Shown in pieces: positions 21,025 through 31,171 of a stretch of 34,860 nucleotides of DNA. Position numbers and translations under genes: made by a program. The stretch covers positions 869,116 through 903,975 of the forward strand of contig NW_019091454.1 in assembly GCF_001949145.1 (NCBI RefSeq), written 5' to 3'. This DNA is from Acanthaster planci. Lineage: Eukaryota > Echinodermata > Asteroidea > Valvatida > Acanthasteridae. How positions within the stretch are numbered: position 1 is the first letter of the stretch; each line of letters begins with the position of its first letter. Under the pieces are notes generated by a model. That model worked only from the letters and a program-made list of their open reading frames with translations. It made no database searches and was not told where the DNA came from.

Positions 21025-21516
21025 TAACCACTTCCTGCCGGGGTATTTTTCAATGGTGATGATACTGGGCCAGCATGAATATCATTTTTTCCGTTTTCAA
21101 AATCCTTCAAAAATTCATCATTTCATTTAACGGTCGTTTATAGCCGCACTAAGTAATCTTTAGGCACTACTNACGAACCTGGCTTAGTGCACTGCTGACC
21201 TCTTTTCAATAGGGACCAGATTAGCGTGCAGCGGTGCTGTGTGGCTCATCGCTGCGGTGGTGGAGTGCTTTTGTCCCCGGTGGTAATCCACTCGCTCTGA
21301 ATGCCCCAAACCGTGGTATACGGTTTCAAAACAAGGCTGGATTATCACCACTTTTGAGAGTAAAAAAAGTCGGTAATGCCCAGCAGCCTGGTCTTTTGTT
21401 CGGAGTACGGTCTTTTGTTACAGGGCTTTGTTTCCCTTGTCCGAGTTCGGAGACCCCGGCCACCCATATTAAACCATACGTCTCTGATCCCGGAGTCCCC
21501 GGCAGGAAGTGGTTAA
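21025..21516. mobile_element. TTAA-type MITE, copy B, with perfect termini
   Basis: TTAA at 21025-21028 and 21513-21516 flanks a perfect 16-bp terminal inverted repeat, CCACTTCCTGCCGGGG at the left and its reverse complement at the right. It is about 484 bp between duplications. The interior shares blocks with copy A (13788-14356) and its left end with copy C (34669 on). It has no transposase, so it would have needed one in trans, of piggyBac or similar TTAA-specific type. It is the best-preserved copy of the family in the window. The 98-residue frame inside (21234-21530) is not conserved in copy A. Confidence 0.9.
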
Positions 21517-22214
21517 TAACTCAGGTTTAATAGATCACACACTGGACCTCTCTTCTGAATATTCAAATGTCTCATTATCTTTAACATTTACAAATATCAC
21601 TTGGGCATTTTGATGTATAAATTTGAGCGCCGGATCCTTCCAACGGCCATACAGACTATGTTTACTTAAAACAGTTCAATCCATAATTATAATACAAGAT
21701 TGTCATCCAAGTTTCACATCTTTAGTGTACGAACAAGTTTCTCCAAATCAACTGTAAGATACCAAGGCCCAATTTTATTGAATAGCTTAAACTGCCTATA
21801 TCCCCAGCATGTACCGTTTATCAGTTCAAGAAAAATCTTAAGAGTTTCTTACATGTACTTACCAGTGATTTGAACGCATAAATATTCATAGTACTATTTA
21901 CATGCATTACGAAAGACCTAATTTCTAATCATTAACTGCCTTAATCCTGAACCAGCTATTTGTATTGTATTGAGACAATTTGATGTAACTTATATTTTAT
22001 CAAAAACGTGTAGAAATGGAATGCTCATTGTAAGAAGGGTTGCTGGGTCTTTTATAAGCCTTGGCTTTTTTCCCAGCATCCTACATCTTTGTTTGTTGTA
22101 TATGAATAAATATCATAGCATTGTGTTTCTTGTTACTCTGAATTTATTTTCATTATTCATCTAGCTGCAATAATAACAAAGATGTAAAATAAACCACACC
22201 AAACCAAACCAACA

Positions 22215-22376
22215 GTATAGCCGCATTGCATTGTGAGACGTCAGGGTGCACTGCAGGTGATCAGATCTTTTCAGCGAATAATTAATAATAGGCGCATGGG
22301 AAATGTGCATATGTAGTGACTGTTTCGGTAGGTATTCTCTAGTAGACTCGACCCACACTTAATGTTGGGGAGGATT
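22215..22376 (+). repeat. Dispersed repeat family, copy 4
   Basis: The fullest copy: CATTGCATTGTGAGACGTCA, GGTGCACTGCAGGTGATCAG, ATCTTTTCAGCGAATAATTA, GCATGGGAAATGTGCATATG, TAGTGACTGTTTCGG, TTCTCTAGTAGACTCGACC, CACACTTAATGT. The following GC-richer 22380-22665 may belong to the same larger element; its frames are not recognised. Confidence 0.7.
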
Positions 22377-23413
22377 CCAACTTATAGGCTAAAACTTCAA
22401 CAATGGGATCACCGCGACTCTCCCAATCGAACCATTCCTCAGATGTCAAGGGGGAACAACGCCTTGGGTACTATTGTAACGTACCGCCGACCCTCACACC
22501 AGGTGAAGCGTACCACCAGATGGACGCTGCAAAAACAGGCCCTCCTGACAAGCGGCTATCAGGAAAACCCTGGGACGTAGCTTCGTTTGGGAGAAATACA
22601 CCCCCCGGCACCACAGCACTTCAGAGAACACCCACACCCCCACTAGTCGTAAGGGGACACTATTAACACATTTATTGGTGTAACTTTCAGCATGGTTTAT
22701 TGTGCCTATGCCTTGGAAGGTGACTCCAAAGTAGGTGTCAACTGGTATTGAACTGATTCTTTCACATAGCTTGGCTGATTATTCCTCTCTCTAAAGCTAG
22801 TCAGACCTCTCACCAGAGTGATGTCACAGTACTGGCCCACCAGGTAGGTCCCCTTCAACGCGCAAAGCAAGAATCGCCATCGCCCACGAGAAAACTACTC
22901 AGGAAATGCACCAAAGTGAAACCAGAGACGTAAAAAGCGAAGGGCAACATCAAAAAGCCACTGGGAAAAGTGGGAAGCTGCGCACAGCGCTGCCTTATAG
23001 TGAGCCACTCGCACCAGCTGCAGCGGTGTGGGACCACCACAGCGGGTACCAGGACCAGACTTGAGTCTGCTTCTAGGATCATCCGGCAAATCTTCACTGG
23101 AGATGGTGACTCGAAGGTATACCCAGCCTCCCTAGGCTTACCTGCCTTCTTCACTGCGTACATTTTTGGTGAAGGGAAATAGGAAAGAGCAAATTTAATA
23201 TACGCCCATAAAAGTGTAAAGGCTGGTCCATACTTCAGGCGAATGCAAAAATAAAGCAAATACGACGTCATGAAAAATTTATAGAGACATTTCACCAGAG
23301 ATGAAGTGAGTTCGGCTTTTGCGATTTCTGACCTCTAAATTTTGCGTACGTGTTCTTTTCCGCTGAATATGAACTGACCCATTTATAACGAGTTGGTGAA
23401 ATATGTGCGCAGT

Positions 23414-23476
23414 GCATCATCCACCAATGAGACTGTGCATTTTCATGGCGTACATTTTGCAAGACACAGCACAGAC
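23414..23476 (+). repeat. ~55-bp direct repeat, first copy
   Basis: TCCACCAATGAGACTGTGC and the bases that follow recur at 23689-23755 with about five changes, 275 bases apart. Both copies are followed by a TGTATTC / TTCATGACA block, so the duplicated unit may be longer. Confidence 0.75.
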
Positions 23477-23688
23477 ATCATTCGCCAGTTTCCTGTATTC
23501 ATGACAAACATGAAGCACGATTAAGAAATCAACAATTTTTTACATTGATTACACAAACATTGAAACTAAAATTCCCTTCCAATTCTGATAAAAATACTTC
23601 CAAACAAGTTCACTTGACTACTGTCACATCTCAAGAACCCTACTTATCGCCCAACACTGAATTATTCATATTGCTGTGAAAAGATCTA

Positions 23689-23755
23689 GCTTGTCCACCA
23701 ATAAGACTGTGCGTTTTCATGACGTACATTTTGCCAGACACAGCTATCCAATAGC
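23689..23755 (+). repeat. ~55-bp direct repeat, second copy
   Basis: TCCACCAATAAGACTGTGC, GTTTTCATGACGTACATTTT and GCCAGACACAGC match the copy at 23414-23476. No coding role is apparent. Confidence 0.75.
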
Positions 23756-24191
23756 AATACATGTATTCCTTCATGACATGATGCTGCTTCTACGACCATC
23801 TCTCACGCGGGCGGCCATGCCACAAGGTGGCTTGCAGGTACACACAGGCCTACATGTGCATGCTGTTTTGCTTTCGTCGTCATCCATGGCAATCGAAGGC
23901 CTTTAAAAAATACCTGAATGCCGGCTTTCACATGTATTTACTTTTTAGTATCACATGCACGTTAACATTTTTTCATATGACAGTGAATTTTATTATTCAA
24001 AACACATCACAGGATTTTTGATTAATTTGTCAGTGTTTTCACTAAGTGACAAAAACCCACAGGTAGAAAATAAAAAACATTTTTATTTCGAGTTTTTCCT
24101 ACCATGTTGCTTCCTTTGATCTAAAGAACACGTAAGTGTTAAATCTACTTACAGCAGAGGGCCTGTAACTTACTACCCAAACTATTAAGCT

Positions 24192-26291
24192 TTGTTCCAT
24201 CTGCCGCACATTGTCAGCCTATCCGGTTTTGTTGAGCTTAACCCCGGCCCTACAAAGTTCCCCTACACTCTCTTTGAGAAAGCAGTGAAATCCATCCAAC
24301 GGGGCATATGTTGTGATGTATGTGACCTTTGGACTCATACCAGATGTGCCTCAGTTAGCATCAAGGATTACCAACAATTGTCTGTTTCCAACAACCAATG
24401 GCTCTGCAGAAAATGTCTTCTACACAAGCTCCCCACTCTGCCCTGTTCACCAGATTCGTCACTTGATGACTTGGATGTTTCAACTTCGTCAGTGAATTTG
24501 TCCTGCACTGCATCCTCCCTAACTTGCACTCACACTAGCCTGTCCAAGCCTGGAAAGAGAGTTGGGGGAATCTTGTTCAACGCCCGGAGTCTAATCAACA
24601 AACCACAACTCTTCTAGTCCGAGGTAGAGCTGAATAACCCTGACATAGCTTTCGTCACAGAGACTTGGCTTGATGGACCTGTGTACGACGGTGGAATCTT
24701 ACCGAACCGTAACTACGGTATCTACCATATGGATCGTAATAGGCACGTTGGCGGTGTCATTATCGCCGCTGCCAATCACCTTCACCCTGCACGTGTCTGT
24801 GATTTTGAACATGAAGAACTGGAACTTCTCTGTTTGGAAATAGAATCTGACCATGATAAAATCCTTTTTGGTTGCTTGTATAGGCCACCTAATAGCTGTG
24901 CCAATTTTTTTTATTACCAATCAGTTGTAGACCTGGTTCTCACACATTCCTATAATTACTTGGTTATTGTTGGTCTGGGTGATTTTAACGTGAATTTTAT
25001 CCATCACACATCATCCAGTACTGCCAGCCTTCATGAACAGCTTACTGTGGCGTCGGACACTCTTAACTTCATCAATTGGTCTGCCAGGTTACTCGTAAAT
25101 CCTCTGACAATTTATTTCAGGGGTCCATACTACATCTGGTCTTCTGTAATAGACCTTATCTGGTAGACAATATTTCCATAATACCTGGGTTAGGCTTGAG
25201 TGATCACAATGGTGTCTCTTTCCAGCTGACCACCGCTGTTTAACCGCACATTCTACCAGTACATTAAAGCAGATGAGACTGCTCTTTGTGACAGCCTCGC
25301 TCATATCAATTGGGACTTTTACTTGTCACCTGGGCTGGACATTGATCAAGTTCGGGATAATTTCAAGGATCTTTTGTTTGCGGCTGTTCAAGATACTGTT
25401 CCAGTAGCTAGAGGAAGAGGGAACAGAAGATGGCCTTGGATTTCTAATGAAATAGTCACCTTGGCTTGGAAAAAACCTAGGGCCTTTAAAGCTGCTGTGC
25501 GATGTGGCGGTAATGCTCATCTTTGGGCCAAATACAGATCTTTACATAACCAAGTGAAACATCTCACTAATAAATTCAATAATAACTACATTCAGGACCT
25601 AGCTCTAAATTGCAAAGCTAATGCTAAGCAATTTTGGTCTTTTGTTAGTTCTAACCGTAAGAAAACCTCCAGTTCTAGCCTCCTCACTATATCACTAGTG
25701 ATCCTAGGGTCATCGCTAATGAATTTAGTGCTAAGTTCCACATTAATTTTACCAAAGATAATGACCTATCCTGTAGTATTACTTTTAATCATGCTTGTAA
25801 TAAATTCTGCCTGTCCAGTATTCAGACCAAACATTTTGAGGTCAAGAAATTACTGAACACTCTTCAAGCCTACAAATTACCAGGTCCCGACGATATTTCT
25901 CCCATGTTACTTAAAATCGCCGCTAACAGTCTTGCTTATCCTTTAAATTTGATTTTTAATTTGTCCCTAAACACTGGTAAGGTCCCGACTGAATGAAAAT
26001 TTGCCAGTGTCGTCCCCATACATAAATCCGGTGACCCTAATAACACTGCCAACTACAGACCCATTTCACTTTGCTCGATGGTCAGTAAATGCCTGGAAAA
26101 ATTCATTGTGCGCCATCTTGTTAAACACATGTACAGGAGCGGTATTGTCTCTGACTGCCAGCATGGCTTCCTCCCTAAAAGGTCTTGCGTTACCCAACTC
26201 ACTACTTATATCATCATTGGCTGTTACTTTGGACGCTGTGAATCCCCCTCGCATTGACACCATCTTTTTGGATTGGTAAAAAGCGTTTGAT
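24192..26291 (+). pseudogene. APE-type LINE (CR1/L2-like), 5' half with endonuclease and partial RT
   Basis: Order along the + strand: a 2A-like motif (24216-24251); a PHD-type zinc finger (CCDVCDLWTHTRC, WLCRKC); and an apurinic-type endonuclease from about 24565 to 25230. The endonuclease has GILFNARSL, FVTETWLDG, LFGCLYRPPNS, VGLGDFN and, after a frame change near 25115, LGLSDHNGVSF. Then come a linker and an RT beginning near 25850 (LPGPDDISP, HKSGDPNNTANYRPISL, QHGFLPKRSCVTQLT). It stops at the first catalytic box, IFLDW-stop-KAFD (26262-26291). Breaks include TAG 24615-24617, TGA 25994-25996, TAA 26277-26279, and frame changes near 25115 and 25680. The rest of the RT and the 3' end are absent. 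The exact clade is not certain. Confidence 0.92.
24216..24251 (+). other. 2A-like ribosome-skipping motif, mutated
   Basis: The frame reads SLSGFVELNPGP at the start of the LINE ORF. Functional 2A sequences end D-V/I-E-x-N-P-G-P; here the Asp is Phe while the rest is kept. APE-type LINEs of sea urchins, amphioxus and other invertebrates are known to carry such N-terminal 2A-like sequences, where they can separate a leader peptide from the ORF product. The D-to-F change would be expected to abolish or weaken skipping in this copy. Confidence 0.8.
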
Positions 26292-26639
26292 CTTTGAAAT
26301 TGGGATATTTCATGTGATTTTTCGTTTGTATTCCAAGAAATTTCTGTATTACAGTGGCCCACTTTGAATGCCCTAGCTGCTGGTGATGTGTAACAAAAAG
26401 AGGACACTGGGATATGCGCATTTGAAGATGTTTATGCACGCGTGTGCATACCCAGGCTGATTGTGTGTTCAAGGGACAGTTTCCTTCATTAGGAAATTTG
26501 AGACCAAGTTGCAAGGATAAAACTTGTCCTTGGACATTTCTGGTTTAAACATCTGTTTCAACACTTCTGGTCCCCACTGCAGAACAAGTATTTGTTTGCC
26601 TGTCCCACCCAAGCTTGAGAAGGACATGATATATCGTCT

Positions 26640-26945
26640 TCAAACTCAACATGTTGGTCGGATCTATGTCCTCCAGAAGCTGATTAATTTCAGAACAAAG
26701 GACAAGGTCATTATGGCTAAAACAATAACAAAAGCAATAGCAACAATACCAGACCTCAAGAAAAACTAGACATACCAACTTCAACATGGTTCATTCATTG
26801 GTCTTTGTATCTTCCAGAAGCCTATTGATTTTGACTTAAGAAATCAAAGGGTAAAGTGTTTATTGTTTTTAACAATAGGTATGGTTTGTTATCAACTCAT
26901 GGGCAAGGTCAGTATTGTTAAAACAATAGAAACAATAAGGGAGAT
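26640..26945 (+). repeat. Weak two-unit tandem duplication
   Basis: Blocks CAACATG, GTCTTTGTATCTTCCAGAAG / GTCCTCCAGAAG, CTGATTAATTT / CTATTGATTTT and AAAACAATA...ACAATA appear in the same order near 26649-26745 and 26785-26935. The similarity is strongly diverged. Confidence 0.35.
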
Positions 26946-27384
26946 GGTTTTTGTGATCACAAATTAAAAGCATGGACTTGGCAGAGCCTACATGTTCACA
27001 AATCATTCTTGTTGAAATTTTGTGTCCCTTGACAGACCTCTAAGAGTAGCCCTAAATCTTCACATTCAGTTTCCTTACCACAACGTTGGATTTGTTGACG
27101 TGTACCTGGTTATTTAAGTAAGAGAAACTACTGACAGGAATCTCAACAAAATTTATGTTGTGTCCTTGTTTTGTCTGTAACTAGCTTTTCTTTAAAGATC
27201 AGTCACATTGGTAATTCACAATTTCAATTTCTATGAAATTTATTTATATTTAAATCAATCTAGTACTCGTAGGTGAAACCTAAATAAAGATTGCTTCTGA
27301 TGTCAAAAGCATGAGTTCGAAGTCCTCCTTCATATCAGGCAAACTGAAAATGAAAGTCGTCTGGAGCATCCGATAGAAGCCTGT

Positions 27385-27681
27385 TTTGATGACGTCACAC
27401 TACAGCACTGTGCTTGCTCGCAGTTAATTGTGAATTTAAAGAGGTCAGACAGTGAGAGGGATTTGGAATTGCTATTGCATCGATAATGTTGATCAACACT
27501 GGATCGTATGATAAAGTTCAATTGTCCCAATTTGAACTGGAATAAGGTCTAGATGAATTTCAGGCAGATGGCCATGATCACTTGCCAAGAATGACATGTA
27601 ACTTTCTCTACCCGTTTTTTTCTTCATTCTTGTGCTATGAACCCTCTGGGGGAACGAGAGCCGTATTGTGACGTCATCAAA
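27385..27681. repeat. 15-bp inverted repeat containing two CRE-like TGACGTCA sites
   Basis: TTTGATGACGTCACA (27385-27399) and its exact reverse complement (27667-27681) flank 267 bases. Each contains the octamer TGACGTCA, the consensus of CREB/ATF sites, at 27390-27397 and 27669-27676. It lies in the last 600 bases of the giant COG6 intron. It may be the ends of a MITE or a pair of regulatory sites. Confidence 0.6.
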
Positions 27682-27952
27682 TTGCTACATTTGTTTGCCG
27701 CCCTCATCAACACTTTTTTCTCTGAGCATTCTCGCGGTAGAACTAAACTCTCAAAATGACGATTCATTTGTTATTAATGCAAAGAGATGCTGCCACGTTG
27801 ATCAAGATATGGGTAACAATGACCAATTCCCTGTTAAACAGCCATTTTATGTCAAAGCAATGTGATTGATCTTTAAAAATCTGCCGAATATTTCTTCTTG
27901 TGCACAATTCATTGAATTTAATGAGAGAATGATATTACTAATACACATGTAG

Positions 27953-28044
27953 GTTCGAGTGGAGCAAGTTATTGTGGCTGAACCTGGGCCAGTGCTTCTC
28001 TACAGACTTGCAAACCTGCTGAAGTTTTATTCTCATACTATCAG
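27953..28044 (+). CDS. COG6: COG6 internal coding exon (downstream of giant intron)
   Basis: This 92-nt exon has acceptor ACACATGTAG and consensus donor GTAAGT. It starts in phase 0 and ends in phase 2 (the last two bases are AG, so the next codon is Ser or Arg). It encodes [16 protein letters not shown] and then [14 protein letters not shown], which follows GHITEGVCRPLK of the first exon exactly as in animal COG6 proteins. This is one of the most conserved parts of the protein, in the middle helical region after the N-terminal part that contacts other COG lobe B subunits. No lesions. Codons are ordinary and the exon contrasts with the AT-rich intron around it. Confidence 0.92.
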
Positions 28045-29636
28045 GTAAGTAGTCACATGTGCAAAACATAAAATGCATAATAAGGTAAAAGCCAAAATGT
28101 TCATATTTCTTTCTGAAATTTATATGCTGTTAATGTTTTTCTGACTGCTTGCAGTATTGTGAATTGATTCATAAGGGGCAGTTCAATGACAAAGGGGACA
28201 CGACCATCAAAATTTCAAATTAGATTTACCAGTTTTCTTCACATTTTTATCATTTTCACAATTTGTTCGGTGGTTTATCATATGCCATAATATTTCAAGT
28301 CAAACTACATTCAGTGATGGCAGTAATGAAATTTGCATTTTTCATCAATACTAAGATATTTCATGTTTATGTTAATAGGTGAAACCTCCCCAATTTTAGA
28401 AGAAAATTGTAGTTTTGTTTGGTACTTGTAAACATATATCTGTCAGTTTTATGTAGTGTCCATAACATTTTATATGTGTTTTCTTACACCATACAAACAA
28501 GTCCACAAATTTGAATCAAAATAAGGTATTGCTTCGCAGATGTGAGGGAATAAAGAATTATTTGAAGTAGTGATTTTGGCTTTGCTCAGTTCTTAAAATA
28601 CTTGTTAAAAGGAACAGTGCAATGAAATTTTCTTACAATTCCTTTTGTGCGTGTATTAAAGCTCTTTAATGTATGAAAACTGTCTGAAATCTTTTTAGAG
28701 TGAAATTTACATATTTTAAATGTCCCAAATAGACTGAGCTTTTCCAGACAAGTGAAGGCACTGTTAGTGTGATTTAAATCCAGGAAGTAACTGTTCAGTT
28801 GCATGTTTTCATGTTTACATTTTGAACCCCAAGCTTGCCCTTTGAAAACTTTTCTGAGTTTTCGCTGGGTTATTGCCATATACATATACAACAAAAAACT
28901 GCCAAAGGAAATGGAAATCTTTCATAGCAAAGCACAGAAAAAAAAGAATTTTTGTGCACAAATCAACATTAAAGTTCAGTGCCTCACAGTTTTGCTCATG
29001 AATATGCAAATTCATATTAGCACAAAACAAAAGGCCCCAAAATACAAAGATAGGAAAACAAAAGCCGAAAAGAAGATTAATTAAAACACAATGGTGCAAT
29101 TTAAATGATTTTTATTAAAGGGTTCTATTACATGTTCCCTTCAAGACCAAGCAAACACAAATTTATTCCCATTTGTAAATACCTGTCTGTATACTTCAGC
29201 CAAAATCCTGCACAGTTTGGATTTAGGCTTTGTTAAGTCGCCATTTTGGGGCATTTCTCCTGTTTGTGTTCACAGGCCAATTTACACAATGAGAGTATTA
29301 AAATTGCACGAAGCTGATCATCATCACACTGAAATGGCCATTATTACATGTACCACTGCTGATCCAGAGTATTATTTGCCAAAGAAAAGAAAACAGTTTG
29401 AAATTTGTTAATACCTGAAAATTGAATTTCTCATAATAACAAAAACAACATTCCTACATGGATATGCAGTCAAATTTAACCTGACGTTAAATTTAAATGT
29501 TTTGCTGGGAAGGCAAGGCTTTCCACTTTGTAAAATTCCATGTGCCTTGGTTTGCCACAAGGAATAATGAATAGATTAAATATTAATTACAGCCAGTTAA
29601 AAATGTATAAATCTGTATTAAATTACTTGATATGTC

Positions 29637-29823
29637 TTTGTAAGGGACTATTGTCTCAATGGACCAAATTTTGAGCTCGATTTCGGCCAGGCGGATATTA
29701 GCGACGTATTTCTTAGGAATCAAGTTGATAATTGCATCATAGTCTATTTGAAACCGCACTGGCTAACATTTGATTTCCGTGGTGCAGTACACTGGCTTGT
29801 AAGGGACTTTTGTCTTGATGGAC
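29637..29823 (-). mobile_element. Isolated 137-bp copy of a Ty3/gypsy protease segment, flanked by direct repeats
   Basis: 29664-29800 matches 31349-31485 over 137 bases without indels and with roughly a dozen substitutions. It has the same orientation as the larger element. The coding (minus) strand carries the protease active-site region, with the box reading DYDA where DTGA or DSGA is usual. On both sides lies a 27-bp imperfect direct repeat containing GTAAGGGACT and TTGTCT (29638-29664 and 29798-29824). It is not a functional protease. Confidence 0.85.
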
Positions 29824-30189
29824 TTTACTCCTGTGAAGTTTCGACTAAGTTTGATTTGGATCGGTAACCAAAATTACAAATGAAAGGAAATAACAATAAA
29901 CTAAATCATAAGAGTTATTTGTTATGGAGACCATATCTTCCCTTGGCATTTCAACACGATCAGATAATCTTGAAAATGATAAAAGTTCCTTATTTTTATG
30001 ACATCGTCATGATACCACAAATATTCCACAAAGTGTGACTATTTACACTGCCTAATAAAGGTCGTGCAAAAAATTGAGAAAGTTGTCTAGTTCAGTAGAT
30101 ATGTGAACAAGAAGAATAAGACAGAAAAGTATTGTTTAAGGTGCCATTCCCAAATTGACCAAGCATTCTAGGATGCAACATTTCGCGGA

Positions 30190-31120
30190 ATCATGGAGGG
30201 CACCCTACTCCCTGCCAAACAAAAGAGCCGTTAGCAACCCGGGCAGATCCGTGCCTGATCTTCCACGTATTCCATGACCACTCAACTCCCGTACGGGTGA
30301 GAGCATTTGTGGGCTCCATCACTTGTGACAAATCTGGGAGGAATTTTGACAGGTACTTTACCATGCCTCTCAGTTTGTCAACATTGTCTTTGCTTGTTGG
30401 TGGCTTTATGTTGAGTACACTCTCTATCTTGGCAGGATCAGCTTTTAGGCCATCTTGTGAGACTATGTGGCCAAGGAAGTGTACCTCACGTACTGTGAAG
30501 TGAGACTTCTCCCTTCCATCTTTGCAGCAGTTTGCGAACACGATGAGCGTGTTCCTTCAGACCTCTGCCCCACACAATGACGCCATCTGCTATGCAGGGG
30601 ATACCCTCAAGACTGTCTGGGGCTTGATGTAATCACTTCTGGAAAATCTTGCTGCTCACCTTCAAGCCAAATGGTAAGCGTTTCCATCGGAATCTGCCAC
30701 ATGGTGTGGCAAAACTAGTGAGTTAACTGTACTTGTCTTCAAGCTCACAGTGCAGGTAGCCATCTGTGAGATCACAGATTGAGAAGTGAGTGGCTTTGTT
30801 CAGCTCTGGCAAGATGTCATTCAGTACTGGAAGAGTGTGGTGCTCCCTCATGAGGTATTTATTCAGGGGGCCAGGATTGATGCAGATTCTGGCAGAACCG
30901 GATTTTTGTTGGCTACAGACATATGACTGACCCATTTGATGGGCTCATCAACTTCTGCTGTCACATCCGGGTGTGTCAATTTCTCAAGCTTGGCTTTCAC
31001 AGCAGGTTTGAGTGACTCAGGAACTGTTCGTGCGGAACATATTACAGGTTTGGCATTTGGGTTAACAGCAAGGTGCACACTTTGGCTAGGCAGAGTGCCA
31101 GTGACAGATTCATCAAACAC
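30190..31120 (-). pseudogene. Ty3/gypsy pol: reverse transcriptase, broken and 3'-truncated
   Basis: On the minus strand the RT begins near 31100 and the first catalytic Asp survives (SICDLTDGYLH in 30723-30935). A frame change follows, then the RLPFGL box. The catalytic Asp pair is lost: the second codon (30582-30584) is Gly. The connection region with VHFLGHIVSQDGLKADP and LRGMVKYLSKFLPDL is open in 30191-30541. Similarity ends near 30190, just into RNase H; integrase and a 3' LTR are missing. Several stops and frame changes separate the blocks. Immobile. Confidence 0.9.
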
Positions 31121-31171
31121 ATCAGGGTACTCACTAATAAAGTCAGCATGAGTCGGAGTAACATGATGGAC

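Larger units (their letters stand above)
3820..27952 (+). other. COG6: 24.1-kb COG6 intron packed with transposable elements
   Basis: The donor GTTAGT is at 3820 and the acceptor ACATGTAG ends at 27952. The flanking exons are both phase 0 at this junction and together encode contiguous conserved COG6 sequence, so no exon should lie between them. The intron contains DIRS, LINE and MITE copies, two tandem arrays, and a six-exon antisense gene or pseudogene with its own candidate promoter. Stretches where I see no feature beyond short shadow frames are 7380-8460, 9040-11040, 14960-15160, 19560-19860, 20090-20790, 21520-22210, 22680-23400, 23760-24185 and 26300-27380 apart from a weak repeat. Confidence 0.85.

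Noticed and set aside
22855-23295. A 146-residue minus-strand frame.
   Set aside because: No recognised domain, a competing frame on the same stretch, and no splice or promoter context; left as unannotated intron.
27270-27330. A GAGTTCGAAGTCC block resembling a Pol III B box or a tRNA T arm.
   Set aside because: No matching A box, acceptor stem or anticodon arm can be drawn; at most a tRNA-derived SINE remnant.
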